In this document: positions 1 through 7,753 of the stretch, one piece after another
How positions within the stretch are numbered: position 1 is the first letter of the stretch
How the letters are laid out: every line of letters starts with the position of its first letter
Origin: Pseudorhizobium pelagicum
GTDB lineage: Bacteria > Pseudomonadota > Alphaproteobacteria > Rhizobiales > Rhizobiaceae
Direction: 5' to 3'
Assembly: GCA_000722615.1 (NCBI GenBank)
Contig: JOKI01000003.1
Location: 120,891 to 184,890, forward strand
Length of the DNA stretch: 64,000 nucleotides
Program-made: the position numbers and the translations under genes
The notes under the pieces: generated by a model
Database searches by the model: none
Told to the model about the DNA's origin: nothing
The model's input: only the letters and a program-made list of their open reading frames with translations

Positions 1-543
1 GAAGGCATCAATGCCGAGGTGGCCAAGGGCCAGTGGGAATTCCAGGTGTTCGGCAAGGGCTCCAAGCGTGCCGCCGACCAGATCTGGATCGCCCGCTACC
101 TGCTGCTGCGTCTCTGCGAGAAGTACGGCATCGACGTCGAATTCCATTGCAAGCCGCTCGGCGACACCGACTGGAACGGCTCGGGCATGCACTGCAACTT
201 CTCCACCAAGTTCATGCGCGAGATCGGCGGCAAGGAGTACTTCGAGGCGCTGATGGCGGCCTTTGCCAGGAACTGGCAGGATCACATCAACGTCTACGGC
301 CCGGACAACCACCTGCGCCTGACCGGCAAGCACGAGACCGCGCCGTGGAACAAGTTCTCCTACGGCATTGCCGACCGCGGTGCGTCGATCCGCGTTCCGC
401 ACTCCTTCGTCAACAACGGCTACAAGGGCTACCTCGAGGATCGCCGCCCCAACTCCCAGGGCTGCCCCTACCAGATCGCGTCCGTCGTCCTGAAGACGAT
501 CGCCGAAGTGCCGACGGCCGACTACGCCCGCAGCGCCGCCTGA
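1..543 (+). CDS. glnII: Glutamine synthetase class II, C-terminal part (open at left edge)
   Basis: C-terminal ~180 residues of the eukaryote-type (GSII) glutamine synthetase, which joins ammonia to glutamate using ATP in the cytoplasm. The frame runs off the left edge, so roughly the first 150 residues are missing. Visible signatures are the metal/glutamate loop GDTDWNGSGMH, the NHLRLTGKHE loop, RGASIRVPHSF (substrate/ATP arginines) and the terminal YLEDRRPNSQG. These match the short rhizobial GlnII rather than the ~470-residue GSI. The odd feature is Cys in GMHCNFST where relatives I recall have Ala. A strong terminator follows directly, so this is the last gene of its transcript. Its promoter lies outside the window, so regulation cannot be judged. 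Confidence 0.93.
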   Translation, partial: EGINAEVAKGQWEFQVFGKGSKRAADQIWIARYLLLRLCEKYGIDVEFHCKPLGDTDWNGSGMHCNFSTKFMREIGGKEYFEALMAAFARNWQDHINVYGPDNHLRLTGKHETAPWNKFSYGIADRGASIRVPHSFVNNGYKGYLEDRRPNSQGCPYQIASVVLKTIAEVPTADYARSAA

Positions 544-546
544 TCA

Positions 547-578
547 AAAACGGCGCCGGAGACCTCCGGCGCCGTTTT
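547..578 (+). terminator. Rho-independent terminator after glnII
   Basis: Perfect inverted repeat with arms 547-561 and 564-578 around a GC-rich core, beginning a few bases after the glnII stop. The 3' arm ends in TTTT. The A-rich left flank also gives some terminator character on the other strand. Confidence 0.85.
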
Positions 579-724
579 CTGCCCGATCGGGTCTTCCGCC
601 CGCACCCGCCCTTCGTGCTGACAAGCCGCGAAGGAGCCACTTTCTCCCCAAAAGCCTGGACACCGATAGCGCGCCGCACGTATGGCTGGACCTATCGCGA
701 TGACATTCACGGGAGACCCTATCC

Positions 725-1492
725 ATGACCAATCCGCTTTTCAGCCTTGCCGGCCGCACCGCCCTCGTGACCGGCTCCTCCCGTGGGCTTGGCCTCGCAA
801 TCGCCAGGGGACTTGCCGAAGCGGGAGCCGCGATCGTGCTGAACGGCGTGAATGCGGAGCGGCTGGAAGAAACTGCGGCGGCGCTCAGGGCTGAGGGCTT
901 CTCCGTCAGCAGTGCCGCCTTCGATGTCACCGACGAGGCGGCTGTCGTTGCCACCTTCGAGCGCTTTGATGCGGAGGGCGTGGCGATCGACATCCTCGTC
1001 AACAACGCGGGCATCCAGTACCGCAAGCCAATCGTCGAACTGGACCTCGCCAACTGGAACCGCGTCATCGACACCAATCTGACGAGCGCCTTTCTCGTCT
1101 CACGGGAAGCGGCCAAGCGCATGCTGCCGCGCAAGCACGGGAAGGTCGTCAACATCGGCTCGCTGATGAGCGGGCTCGGCCGCGCGACGGTTGCGCCCTA
1201 TACGGCGGCCAAGGGCGGCATCAAGACGCTGACGCAGGCGATGGCTGCGGAATGGGCCGAGCACGGCATCCAGGCGAATGCCATCGGCCCCGGCTACATG
1301 CTCACCGACATGAACCAGGCGCTGATCGACAATGTGGAGTTCGACAGCTGGGTAAAGGGCCGGACGCCGTCGCGCCGCTGGGGCAGGCCGGACGAGCTGA
1401 TCGGCGCCGCCGTCTTCCTGGCCTCGGATGCGTCCAACTACGTGAACGGCCAGATCATCTATGTCGATGGCGGCATGAGCGCGGTGCTCTAA
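725..1492 (+). CDS. SDR oxidoreductase, gluconate 5-dehydrogenase-like
   Basis: Classical short-chain dehydrogenase of 255 residues, the normal family length. It has an N-terminal TGSSRGLG nucleotide-binding motif, NNAG, a catalytic Ser in NIGSLMSG, and Tyr-x3-Lys in YTAAKGG. The overall pattern resembles Gno/IdnO-type 5-keto-gluconate reductases, which interconvert a sugar acid and its keto form with NAD(P)H. Start ATG is preceded by GGGAGA. It stands alone on the plus strand, convergent with the xylD operon and separated from it by a bidirectional terminator. A role in aldonate metabolism with the neighbouring sugar-acid genes is plausible but is context inference. Substrate cannot be assigned from motifs. 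Confidence 0.8.
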   Translation: MTNPLFSLAGRTALVTGSSRGLGLAIARGLAEAGAAIVLNGVNAERLEETAAALRAEGFSVSSAAFDVTDEAAVVATFERFDAEGVAIDILVNNAGIQYRKPIVELDLANWNRVIDTNLTSAFLVSREAAKRMLPRKHGKVVNIGSLMSGLGRATVAPYTAAKGGIKTLTQAMAAEWAEHGIQANAIGPGYMLTDMNQALIDNVEFDSWVKGRTPSRRWGRPDELIGAAVFLASDASNYVNGQIIYVDGGMSAVL

Positions 1493-1514
1493 GGCGGCTG
1501 CCGGCCAAAACAGG

Positions 1515-1539
1515 AAAGGGGACCATCGCGGTCCCCTTT
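1515..1539. terminator. Bidirectional terminator between convergent genes
   Basis: Perfect 10-bp inverted repeat, AAAGGGGACC paired with GGTCCCCTTT around a 5-base loop. It lies between the stop of the plus-strand SDR and the stop of the minus-strand xylD. The A and T ends give each strand a short U-tract, so it can serve both genes. Confidence 0.75.
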
Positions 1540-1555
1540 GTCGTTTCGCAGTTGT

Positions 1556-3343
1556 TCAGTGGTTGTGTCGTGGCGGCGACTTGGTGGCGATCTGGCGAAA
1601 GTCTGCCGCGCCCTCCAGGACGGCACCGTCCGAGAGTTGCGTCACGGACTTGCGGTAAATGCGCTGCCAGGGCGTGGCGTCCGCGGGGACCGGCGGAATG
1701 CCGTCGGCGCGGCGTCGTTCGATCTCCTCGGGTTCCACCAGCATGTCGCAGCGCCCCTCGTTGAGGTCGATGCGGATGATGTCGCCCGTCCGCAGCCACG
1801 CAAGCCCGCCGCCTGCGGCACTCTCAGGCGAGGCGTTGAGGATCGACGGGCTGTCGGCCGTCCCTGACTGGCGGCCGTCGCCGATGGTCGGCAGGCTCAT
1901 GATGCCGCGCTTCAGCAGGTGATCCGGCGGCTGCATGTTGACCACCTCCGCAGACCCCGGCCATCCCAGCGGTCCGGCGCCGCGGATCACCAGGATGGTG
2001 TCCTCGTCGATGCTGAGAGCCGGATCGTTGATGCGGTGATGGTAGTCTTCCGAGCCATCGAACACGACGGCCTTGCCCTCAAAGATGCCTTCACGGCCCG
2101 GCTCCTGCAGATAGCGGCCGCGGAAGGCCTCCGAGATGACGCTCGTCTTCATGATGGCGAAGTCGAAGAGATTTCCCTTCAGCACCAGGAACCCGGCCTT
2201 GTCCCGCAAGGGCTCGTCGAACGGGAAGATGACCTCGCGGTCGGTTGCCTCGCGCCCCTCCAGGTTGTCCGCCATGGACTTGCCGGTGACGGTGCGGCAG
2301 TTGCCATCCAGCTTGCCTGCCTGCAAGAGCTCCCACATGATGGCGGGTGTGCCGCCGGCGCGGTGGTAGCGCTCGCCGAGATACTTACCGGCCGGCTGGA
2401 CATTGGCGAGCAGCGGAATGTCGAAGCCGTGAACCTGCCAGTCATCGGGGTGGAGCTCGACGCCGGCATGCTTCGCCATGGCGGCCAGATGCGGCTGGGC
2501 GTTGGTGGATCCACCGATCGCCGAGTTGACGCGGATGGCGTTGAGGAATGCGGCGCGGTCGAGAATGTCTGAGGGTTTTAGGTCTTCCCAGACGATCTCG
2601 ACGGCGCGCTTGCCGGTGCGGTAGGCCATCTGGCCGCGCTCGCGATAGGGAGCAGGAATGGCGCCGCATCCCGTCAGCGACATGCCGAGCGCTTCCGCCA
2701 GTGCATTCATCGTCGAGGCCGTGCCCATGGTGTTGCAGTGGCCGACGGAGGGGGCGGAATCGAGTGCCGCCTGGAGAAATTCCTCGCGATCGATCTCGCC
2801 GGCTGCGAACTTGCGCCGCATCCGCCAGATCACCGTGCCCGATCCCGCCAGATCACCTTCGTGCCAGCCGTCGAGCATGGGACCACCGGACAGGACAATC
2901 GCCGGGATGTCGACGGTGGAGGCTGCCATCAGGGCAGAGGGCGTGGTCTTGTCGCAGCCCGTCGTCAGCACCACGCCATCGAGCGGGTAGCCGTAGAGCA
3001 CTTCGACGAGGCTGAGGTAGGCAAGGTTGCGGTCGAGCGCGGCCGTCGGCCGCTTGCAGTTCTCGAACATCGGATGGGTCGGGAATTCGATCGGAATGCC
3101 GCCGGCGTCGCGAATGCCGTCGCGCACCCGCTTGACCAGTTCGACGTGTACCCGGTTGCAGGGCGTCAGGTCGCTGCCGCTCTGGGCGATGCCGATGATC
3201 GGCTTGCCGGAGCGCAGTTCTTCCGGCGTCACGCCGTAGTTCATGAAGCGCTCCAGGTAGAGCGCTGTCATGTCGATGTGGTCGGGATTGTCGAACCAGT
3301 CCTGCGACCGCAGGCGGCGGGTCGGGGTCTTCTCAGCGCTCAT
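1556..3343 (-). CDS. xylD: D-xylonate dehydratase-like (IlvD/EDD family)
   Basis: Fe-S sugar-acid dehydratase of 595 residues. The expected reaction is D-xylonate to 2-keto-3-deoxy-xylonate, the first dehydration of the Weimberg/Dahms pentonate routes. Candidate cluster cysteines are C62 (SDLTPCN), C130 (TTGCDKTTPS) and C203 (GHCNTMGTASTMN), the spacing known for Caulobacter XylD. The N-terminal SQDWFDNPDHIDMTALYLER block and C-terminal PRHNH tail are also Caulobacter-like, as far as I recall that protein. It is the last gene of a minus-strand operon, and its ATG overlaps the upstream stop by 4 bp. A related pentonate such as L-arabinonate or D-fuconate cannot be excluded as substrate. XylX, encoded a few kb away, would act next. 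Confidence 0.85.
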   Translation of the reverse strand: MSAEKTPTRRLRSQDWFDNPDHIDMTALYLERFMNYGVTPEELRSGKPIIGIAQSGSDLTPCNRVHVELVKRVRDGIRDAGGIPIEFPTHPMFENCKRPTAALDRNLAYLSLVEVLYGYPLDGVVLTTGCDKTTPSALMAASTVDIPAIVLSGGPMLDGWHEGDLAGSGTVIWRMRRKFAAGEIDREEFLQAALDSAPSVGHCNTMGTASTMNALAEALGMSLTGCGAIPAPYRERGQMAYRTGKRAVEIVWEDLKPSDILDRAAFLNAIRVNSAIGGSTNAQPHLAAMAKHAGVELHPDDWQVHGFDIPLLANVQPAGKYLGERYHRAGGTPAIMWELLQAGKLDGNCRTVTGKSMADNLEGREATDREVIFPFDEPLRDKAGFLVLKGNLFDFAIMKTSVISEAFRGRYLQEPGREGIFEGKAVVFDGSEDYHHRINDPALSIDEDTILVIRGAGPLGWPGSAEVVNMQPPDHLLKRGIMSLPTIGDGRQSGTADSPSILNASPESAAGGGLAWLRTGDIIRIDLNEGRCDMLVEPEEIERRRADGIPPVPADATPWQRIYRKSVTQLSDGAVLEGAADFRQIATKSPPRHNH

Positions 3344-4239
3344 GATGTCTTGCCTGTCTTCGGGTTGAGCTTTTCCAGGTGCAGGAGAAGACCGCTGTGG
3401 TCTTTCTCGGCGCCGCCCTGGTCCACGAAATCGCGAAATTCCTGGCGGACCTCCCGGGTCAGCGGCAGCGTCAGCGAGAGGTCCTCTGCCATCGCCATGA
3501 CCGCGTCAAGGTCCTTCAGCTGGTTGGCGGAAGCGCCGCCCGGCACGAAATTGCGCTCGACCATGCGGGCGCCGTGCAGATCCAGGATGCGGCTTTCGGC
3601 AAAGCCGCCGCGAATGGCGTCCCGGAAGGCGGCACGCGAGGCGCCGCCGGCTTCCACCAGGACCATCGCTTCGGCGACGGCGCCGATGGTGACGGCGACG
3701 ATCTGCTGGTTGGCGAGCTTGCAGATCTGTCCCGCACCGCTCGGCCCCACATGGGTGACGCGGCCCAGGGCTGCAAAGACGTCCTTTAGATCCTCGACAT
3801 CGGCCGCGTCGCCGCCTGCCATGATCGCCAGCGTGCCGGCAGAGGCGCCGGCCGTGCCGCCGGAGACGGGCGCATCCAGGTTGCGGATGCCGCGGTCGGC
3901 AAGTTTCGCAGCATTCTCGCGGGCGATCGGCGGCGCGATCGAGCTGCAGTCGACGACGATCGTGCCTTTGGCCATGGCGTCGGCGACGCCCTTGTCGAAC
4001 AGCACGTCGGCGACGGCTGCACCATTGGTCAGCATCGTGAAGACGACGTCGGCGCCGGTGACGACCTCGACCGGCGACTGCGCCTGGCTTGCGCCGTCAG
4101 AGACGAGCGGCGCGGCCTTTGCCGGATCGCGGTTCCAGACCGTCACCGGAAAGCCTGCCTTCAGCAGACAGCGCACCATGGGTGCGCCCATCAGGCCGGT
4201 GCCGAGGAAGGCGATCTGCTTCCTGTCCGTCTTACTCAT
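3340..4239 (-). CDS. Beta-hydroxyacid dehydrogenase (3-hydroxyisobutyrate / tartronate-semialdehyde reductase family)
   Basis: NAD(P)-dependent dehydrogenase of 299 residues, the usual family length. It has an N-terminal Rossmann motif (AFLGTGLMGAPM), substrate loop DAPVSGGTAGA, and the catalytic Lys region GQICKLANQ. The family covers 3-hydroxyisobutyrate dehydrogenase, tartronate semialdehyde reductase and L-threonate dehydrogenase (LtnD-type). Its pairing with a DenD-like gene hints at four- or five-carbon sugar-acid metabolism, but motifs do not fix the substrate. SD GGAGGC precedes the ATG. The start overlaps the denD stop by 4 bp and the stop overlaps the xylD start by 4 bp, so the three genes should be translationally coupled. 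Confidence 0.8.
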   Translation of the reverse strand: MSKTDRKQIAFLGTGLMGAPMVRCLLKAGFPVTVWNRDPAKAAPLVSDGASQAQSPVEVVTGADVVFTMLTNGAAVADVLFDKGVADAMAKGTIVVDCSSIAPPIARENAAKLADRGIRNLDAPVSGGTAGASAGTLAIMAGGDAADVEDLKDVFAALGRVTHVGPSGAGQICKLANQQIVAVTIGAVAEAMVLVEAGGASRAAFRDAIRGGFAESRILDLHGARMVERNFVPGGASANQLKDLDAVMAMAEDLSLTLPLTREVRQEFRDFVDQGGAEKDHSGLLLHLEKLNPKTGKTS

Positions 4240-5222
4240 GCAAGTTTGCCTCCAAGCTCGTCGTCGATGTGAACGCGAATGATCTCATCGAACGACTTTT
4301 CGGCCGTGAAGCCAAGCTCCGTTGCGCGCTTTGCCTCAAATCCGGGTGCCCATCCGGCGACCATCTTCATGATCATTTCATCCGGCTCGCGGCGGATGAG
4401 GGCGACCGCCTTGTCGCCGGCGACGCGACGCAGGGCTTCGATCTGCTCGCCGACGGTGGCGCTGAGGCCCGGCATCGACAGGTTGCGGCGCGGGCCGACC
4501 TTGTCGACGTCGATCGTGGCGCCGTGAAGGAGAAAGCCGACGGCCGAACGCGGCGAGGTGTGCCAGTGGCGGACATCGTCGGAGACGGGAAGCACCGCTT
4601 CCTGGCCGACCAGCGGCTCGCGCAGGATGTTGGAGAAGAAGCCCGAGGCGGCCTTGTTCGGCTTGCCGGGGCGGATGCAGATGGTCGGCAGGCGGATGCC
4701 GATGCCTTCGAAGAAGCCGCGGCGGCTGTAGTCGGAAAGGAGGAGTTCGCAGATCGCCTTCTGGGTGCCGTAGCTCGTCAGCGGGGTCAGGTGGAAATCG
4801 TCCGGGATCGGGAAGGGCAGCGGTGCGCCGACGACGGCAATCGACGAGGTGAAGACGACGCGCGGCTTGTAACCGTCTTCGTTGTGAGCAAGGCGGATCG
4901 CGTCGAAGAGGTAACGGGTGCCGTCGAGGTTGATGCGGTAGCCCTTGTCGAAATCGAGCTCCGCTTCGCCCGATACGATGGCGGCCAGATGGAAGATCAC
5001 GTCGGGACGGCCCGCCACCAGCGTCTCGGCCTCGCCGGGAGCGGAGAGATCGCTCTCGCGCGCATCGACCGTGCCGGAGAAGCCGGCAGGGGCTTCGGGC
5101 TGAACGACATCCACCAGCGTCAGCTTCTCGACCGTCTTGCCGTCGAGGGCCTTGTCGGCAACGAGCCGCTGCGTGAGCTTGCGGCCGACCATGCCTGCCG
5201 CGCCGATGATCAGGATATGCAT
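4236..5222 (-). CDS. denD: D-erythronate dehydrogenase-like NAD-dependent epimerase/dehydratase family protein
   Basis: Extended SDR of 328 residues beginning MHILIIGAAGMVGRKL (Rossmann GxxGxxG). The catalytic YGxxK lies in LTSYGTQKAICE. The C-terminal half carries the WHTSPRSAVGFLLHGA segment typical of DenD proteins, which oxidise D-erythronate to 2-keto-D-erythronate with NAD+. The frame is open further upstream, but GGAGGAG lies 8 bases before the ATG chosen here. It is the first gene of the minus-strand unit. The erythronate kinase and isomerase partners (OtnC, OtnI, OtnK types) are absent from the window, so here it may oxidise another aldonate or uronate. The function is family-based, not proven. 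Confidence 0.78.
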   Translation of the reverse strand: MHILIIGAAGMVGRKLTQRLVADKALDGKTVEKLTLVDVVQPEAPAGFSGTVDARESDLSAPGEAETLVAGRPDVIFHLAAIVSGEAELDFDKGYRINLDGTRYLFDAIRLAHNEDGYKPRVVFTSSIAVVGAPLPFPIPDDFHLTPLTSYGTQKAICELLLSDYSRRGFFEGIGIRLPTICIRPGKPNKAASGFFSNILREPLVGQEAVLPVSDDVRHWHTSPRSAVGFLLHGATIDVDKVGPRRNLSMPGLSATVGEQIEALRRVAGDKAVALIRREPDEMIMKMVAGWAPGFEAKRATELGFTAEKSFDEIIRVHIDDELGGKLA

Positions 5223-5295
5223 GAGAGAGCTCCTCCACTGAAGATGCCGGCGGCGGTGGAGCCGCTGCGGCATAACGAAAATCCATCTTGTAAGG

Positions 5296-5306
5296 TTGTC
5301 TGATAA
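5296..5306. promoter_or_regulatory. Candidate FCD-GntR operator in the denD / FAD-oxidase divergent region
   Basis: TTGTCTGATAA, centred in the imperfect palindrome GTTGTC-T-GATAAC, lies between the two divergent genes. One base differs from a symmetric TTGTC-N-GACAA. A very similar site lies upstream of xylX, and a GntR gene lies between the two, so it is a likely autoregulated operator. This is inference from pattern only. Confidence 0.45.
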
Positions 5307-5404
5307 CTTTATATGGTCGGCTTGCAAATAGTTATTTCAGCATCGGCAGGCGAAGCCCAGGTGGAAGCCTGACACACGGCTGATGCAAGAGAAGGGCCTT
5401 GGGC

Positions 5405-6850
5405 ATGACATCGGAAATGAGTGCATCGGTCGGCGAATGGCGCACCGCATTGCGTGCGAGACTGGGCGACGACCTTGTGTTGAGCGAGCGCGACGCGATG
5501 ATCCCCTATTGTCGCGACTGGCACGGCGATGTGACGAGCGATGCGGTGGCGGTGCTGCGACCCCGCTCGACCGAACAGGTGGCGGAGGCCGTCAAGCTGT
5601 GCCGCGAACTCGGCCTGTCGATCGTGCCGCAGGGCGGCAACACCGGTCTCGTGCTGGGAGGCATTCCCGACGCCGGCCAGAACCAGGTGGTTCTCAGCCT
5701 GGAGCGCATGAACAGGATCCGGCAGATCGATGCCGATGATTTCTCCGCCGTGGTCGAGGCGGGATGCATTCTGTCCGAACTCAAGGATGCGATCGCGGAG
5801 AAGGGGATGTTCTTCCCGCTGGCGCTCGGCGCGCAGGGAACGTGCCGGATTGGCGGCAATGTGTCCACCAACGCAGGCGGCATCAACGTCCTGCGATACG
5901 GGATGACGCGCGAGTTGGTTTTCGGACTGGAGGTGGTGCTGCCGGACGGCAGCATCTTCGAAGGCCTGTCGACCCTGCGCAAGGACAATCGCGGCATCGA
6001 CCTCAAGCAGCTGTTCATCGGTGCCGAGGGGACGCTCGGCATCATCACCGCGGTCTCCGTCAAGCTCACGCCTTACCCGGACCAGGTTGCGACGGCGCTT
6101 CTGGGGCTGGCGTCGCTTGAGGATGCGATCACGCTCTTCCGCCGCGCGCGCCGCGACTGCTGCGACCTCATGTCTGCCTTCGAGTTCATGCCGCCGCTTG
6201 CCTTCACCCTGGCGAAGGAGGCCATGCCGGACCTGCCCATCCCCATCTCGGCGGAGTATCCGGCCTATGTGCTGATGGAGATCTCCGGATCGGGGCTCGT
6301 CGACATCGATGACCTGATGGGCCGCTTCCTGGAAGTCGTGATGGAGGAGGGCATGGTGGTCGACGGGACCATCTCGGCCTCCCAGGCACAGGCACGGAAC
6401 CTCTGGTTGATCCGGGAAGGGATGAACGAAGGCCAGGCCAAGCGGGGCATGCACCTCAGGACCGATGTTTCGGTGCGATTGTCGCAGCTGGCGTCCTTCG
6501 TCGCCGATGCCGAGAGCGCGGTCGCGGATGCCGTTGCCGGCGTCACCTGTGTTTCCTACGGGCATGTCGGCGACGGCAATGTCCATCTCAACGTGCTGCC
6601 GACCGCCGGTGCGACGCCGGAGCAGCAGCTCGAGCAGATGTACAAGGCGAAGGGCGCCATCAATGCCGTACTTGATCGCTACCAGGGAAGCATCAGCGCC
6701 GAGCACGGCATCGGTCGCCTGAAGCGGGAAGACTTCGAGGCGCGCCTGTCGCCGGTGCGGCGCCATCTTCTGACGGCCGTCAAACAGGCAATCGACCCGG
6801 ATTTCATGATGAATCCCGGCTGCCAATTGAATTTTATCCCGAACTCATAG
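5405..6850 (+). CDS. FAD-binding oxidase, GlcD / D-2-hydroxyglutarate dehydrogenase family
   Basis: FAD-linked 2-hydroxyacid dehydrogenase, about 481 residues. The N-terminal FAD-binding-4 domain includes PQGGNTGLVLGG, GGNVSTNAGG and the GAEGTLGIIT loop. The C-terminal FAD-oxidase domain ends with YGHVGDGNVHLNV and EHGIGRLKR, which carry metal- and substrate-binding residues typical of D-2-hydroxyglutarate, D-lactate and glycolate dehydrogenases. Electrons probably pass to a quinone or ETF. An upstream in-frame TTG exists, but the ATG is chosen because GAGAAGGG lies just before it. It is followed after 30 bp by the GntR gene and divergent from denD. It may oxidise a 2-hydroxyacid intermediate of the sugar-acid route, possibly glycolate; that is inference. 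Confidence 0.82.
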   Translation: MTSEMSASVGEWRTALRARLGDDLVLSERDAMIPYCRDWHGDVTSDAVAVLRPRSTEQVAEAVKLCRELGLSIVPQGGNTGLVLGGIPDAGQNQVVLSLERMNRIRQIDADDFSAVVEAGCILSELKDAIAEKGMFFPLALGAQGTCRIGGNVSTNAGGINVLRYGMTRELVFGLEVVLPDGSIFEGLSTLRKDNRGIDLKQLFIGAEGTLGIITAVSVKLTPYPDQVATALLGLASLEDAITLFRRARRDCCDLMSAFEFMPPLAFTLAKEAMPDLPIPISAEYPAYVLMEISGSGLVDIDDLMGRFLEVVMEEGMVVDGTISASQAQARNLWLIREGMNEGQAKRGMHLRTDVSVRLSQLASFVADAESAVADAVAGVTCVSYGHVGDGNVHLNVLPTAGATPEQQLEQMYKAKGAINAVLDRYQGSISAEHGIGRLKREDFEARLSPVRRHLLTAVKQAIDPDFMMNPGCQLNFIPNS

Positions 6851-6880
6851 AAGAAGGAAGGGAAGCCAGGGAGGGCAGAG

Positions 6881-7615
6881 GTGGCGGTCGCCGATTTCAA
6901 CCAGATCAGACGGAGCGAACATCTGCCGGCGCGCATTGCCGCGCAGATCGGCCGTGAGATCACCGAAGGGCGGATTGCCGCTGGGGAGAAGCTGCCGACG
7001 GAGCACCTGCTTGCCAAGACCTTCGGCGTCAGCCGATCGGTCGTCCGCGAGGCGATTGCCCAGCTGCGCAACGAAGGGCTGGTGGAGACACGGCAGGGCG
7101 TGGGCGCCTTCGCCACCGAGTTCGAACGGCGCCAGTCGCTGCGGATCGAGCACGGCGATCCGACCGATCAGCTTGCTTTCCACAATCTCTACCAGCTGCG
7201 CATTCCCCTGGAGATCGAGGCGGCCGGTCTGGCTGCCATTCATCGCACCTCGGCGGATCTCGCTCGCCTTGACGAGACCCTGGAGCAGATGACAGGTGCG
7301 GAGAAATGGACTGAACAAGGGATCGTTGCCGATCTCGCGTTTCACCGTGCACTAGCGACCGCAACGCAAAACGAGTATTTTCCGCTGTTCACCAGCTTCA
7401 TCGCGGAGCGGATCAGCCTTGCAATCCAGGCCGCCCGGGCAAAGGCGGTGCTGGAGGAAATTGTCGAGGTGACGATAGCAGAGCATGTTGCGATCCGCGA
7501 TGCGGTTGCGATCGGCGATCCTGTCAAAGCGCGCCAGGCCATGCGCCATCATTTGATCCAGGCCGCAGCGCGCCTGGATCTTGCTTTGGAAACCTTGCAG
7601 GGCGAAATATCGTGA
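6881..7615 (+). CDS. GntR family regulator, FadR/FCD subfamily
   Basis: DNA-binding regulator of 244 residues. The N-terminal winged helix (GEKLPTEHLLAKTFGVSRS then VVREAIAQLRNEGLVETRQG) is followed by a C-terminal all-helical FCD ligand domain with the metal-type Asp/His pattern (DLAFHRALA, and HLIQAA near the end). The GTG start is preceded by GGGAGGGC. It is co-directional with the FAD oxidase and probably in its transcript. Its position between two units bearing TTGTC/GACA palindromes makes it the likely local regulator of denD-xylD and xylX-TRAP. The effector would be a sugar acid or keto-acid; that is inference. Confidence 0.88.
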   Translation: MAVADFNQIRRSEHLPARIAAQIGREITEGRIAAGEKLPTEHLLAKTFGVSRSVVREAIAQLRNEGLVETRQGVGAFATEFERRQSLRIEHGDPTDQLAFHNLYQLRIPLEIEAAGLAAIHRTSADLARLDETLEQMTGAEKWTEQGIVADLAFHRALATATQNEYFPLFTSFIAERISLAIQAARAKAVLEEIVEVTIAEHVAIRDAVAIGDPVKARQAMRHHLIQAAARLDLALETLQGEIS

Positions 7616-7698
7616 GGAAGCGTTCACGGACTTTTTCCCACATTGATCGAGGGCATCTGGACAGGCGCCAAAAGTCATACTAGAAAAGCGCACTTTTG

Positions 7699-7717
7699 TT
7701 GTCAGACATCCTGACAA
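7699..7717. promoter_or_regulatory. Candidate GntR operator upstream of xylX
   Basis: Perfect 7-bp inverted repeat, TTGTCAG and CTGACAA separated by 5 bases, about 37 bp before the xylX start. The left part, TTGTCAGACAT, is one base from a symmetric TTGTC-N-GACAA 11-mer, like the site at 5296-5306. Confidence 0.55.
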
Positions 7718-7753
7718 TCAGGGCGATTTCATCGCATGCCAGGGAGGAACTTG

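Noticed and set aside
5309..6826. 505-codon open frame opposite the FAD oxidase gene
   Set aside because: Antisense shadow typical of GC-rich codon use: low-complexity Arg/His/Asp composition, no start signal, no family motif.
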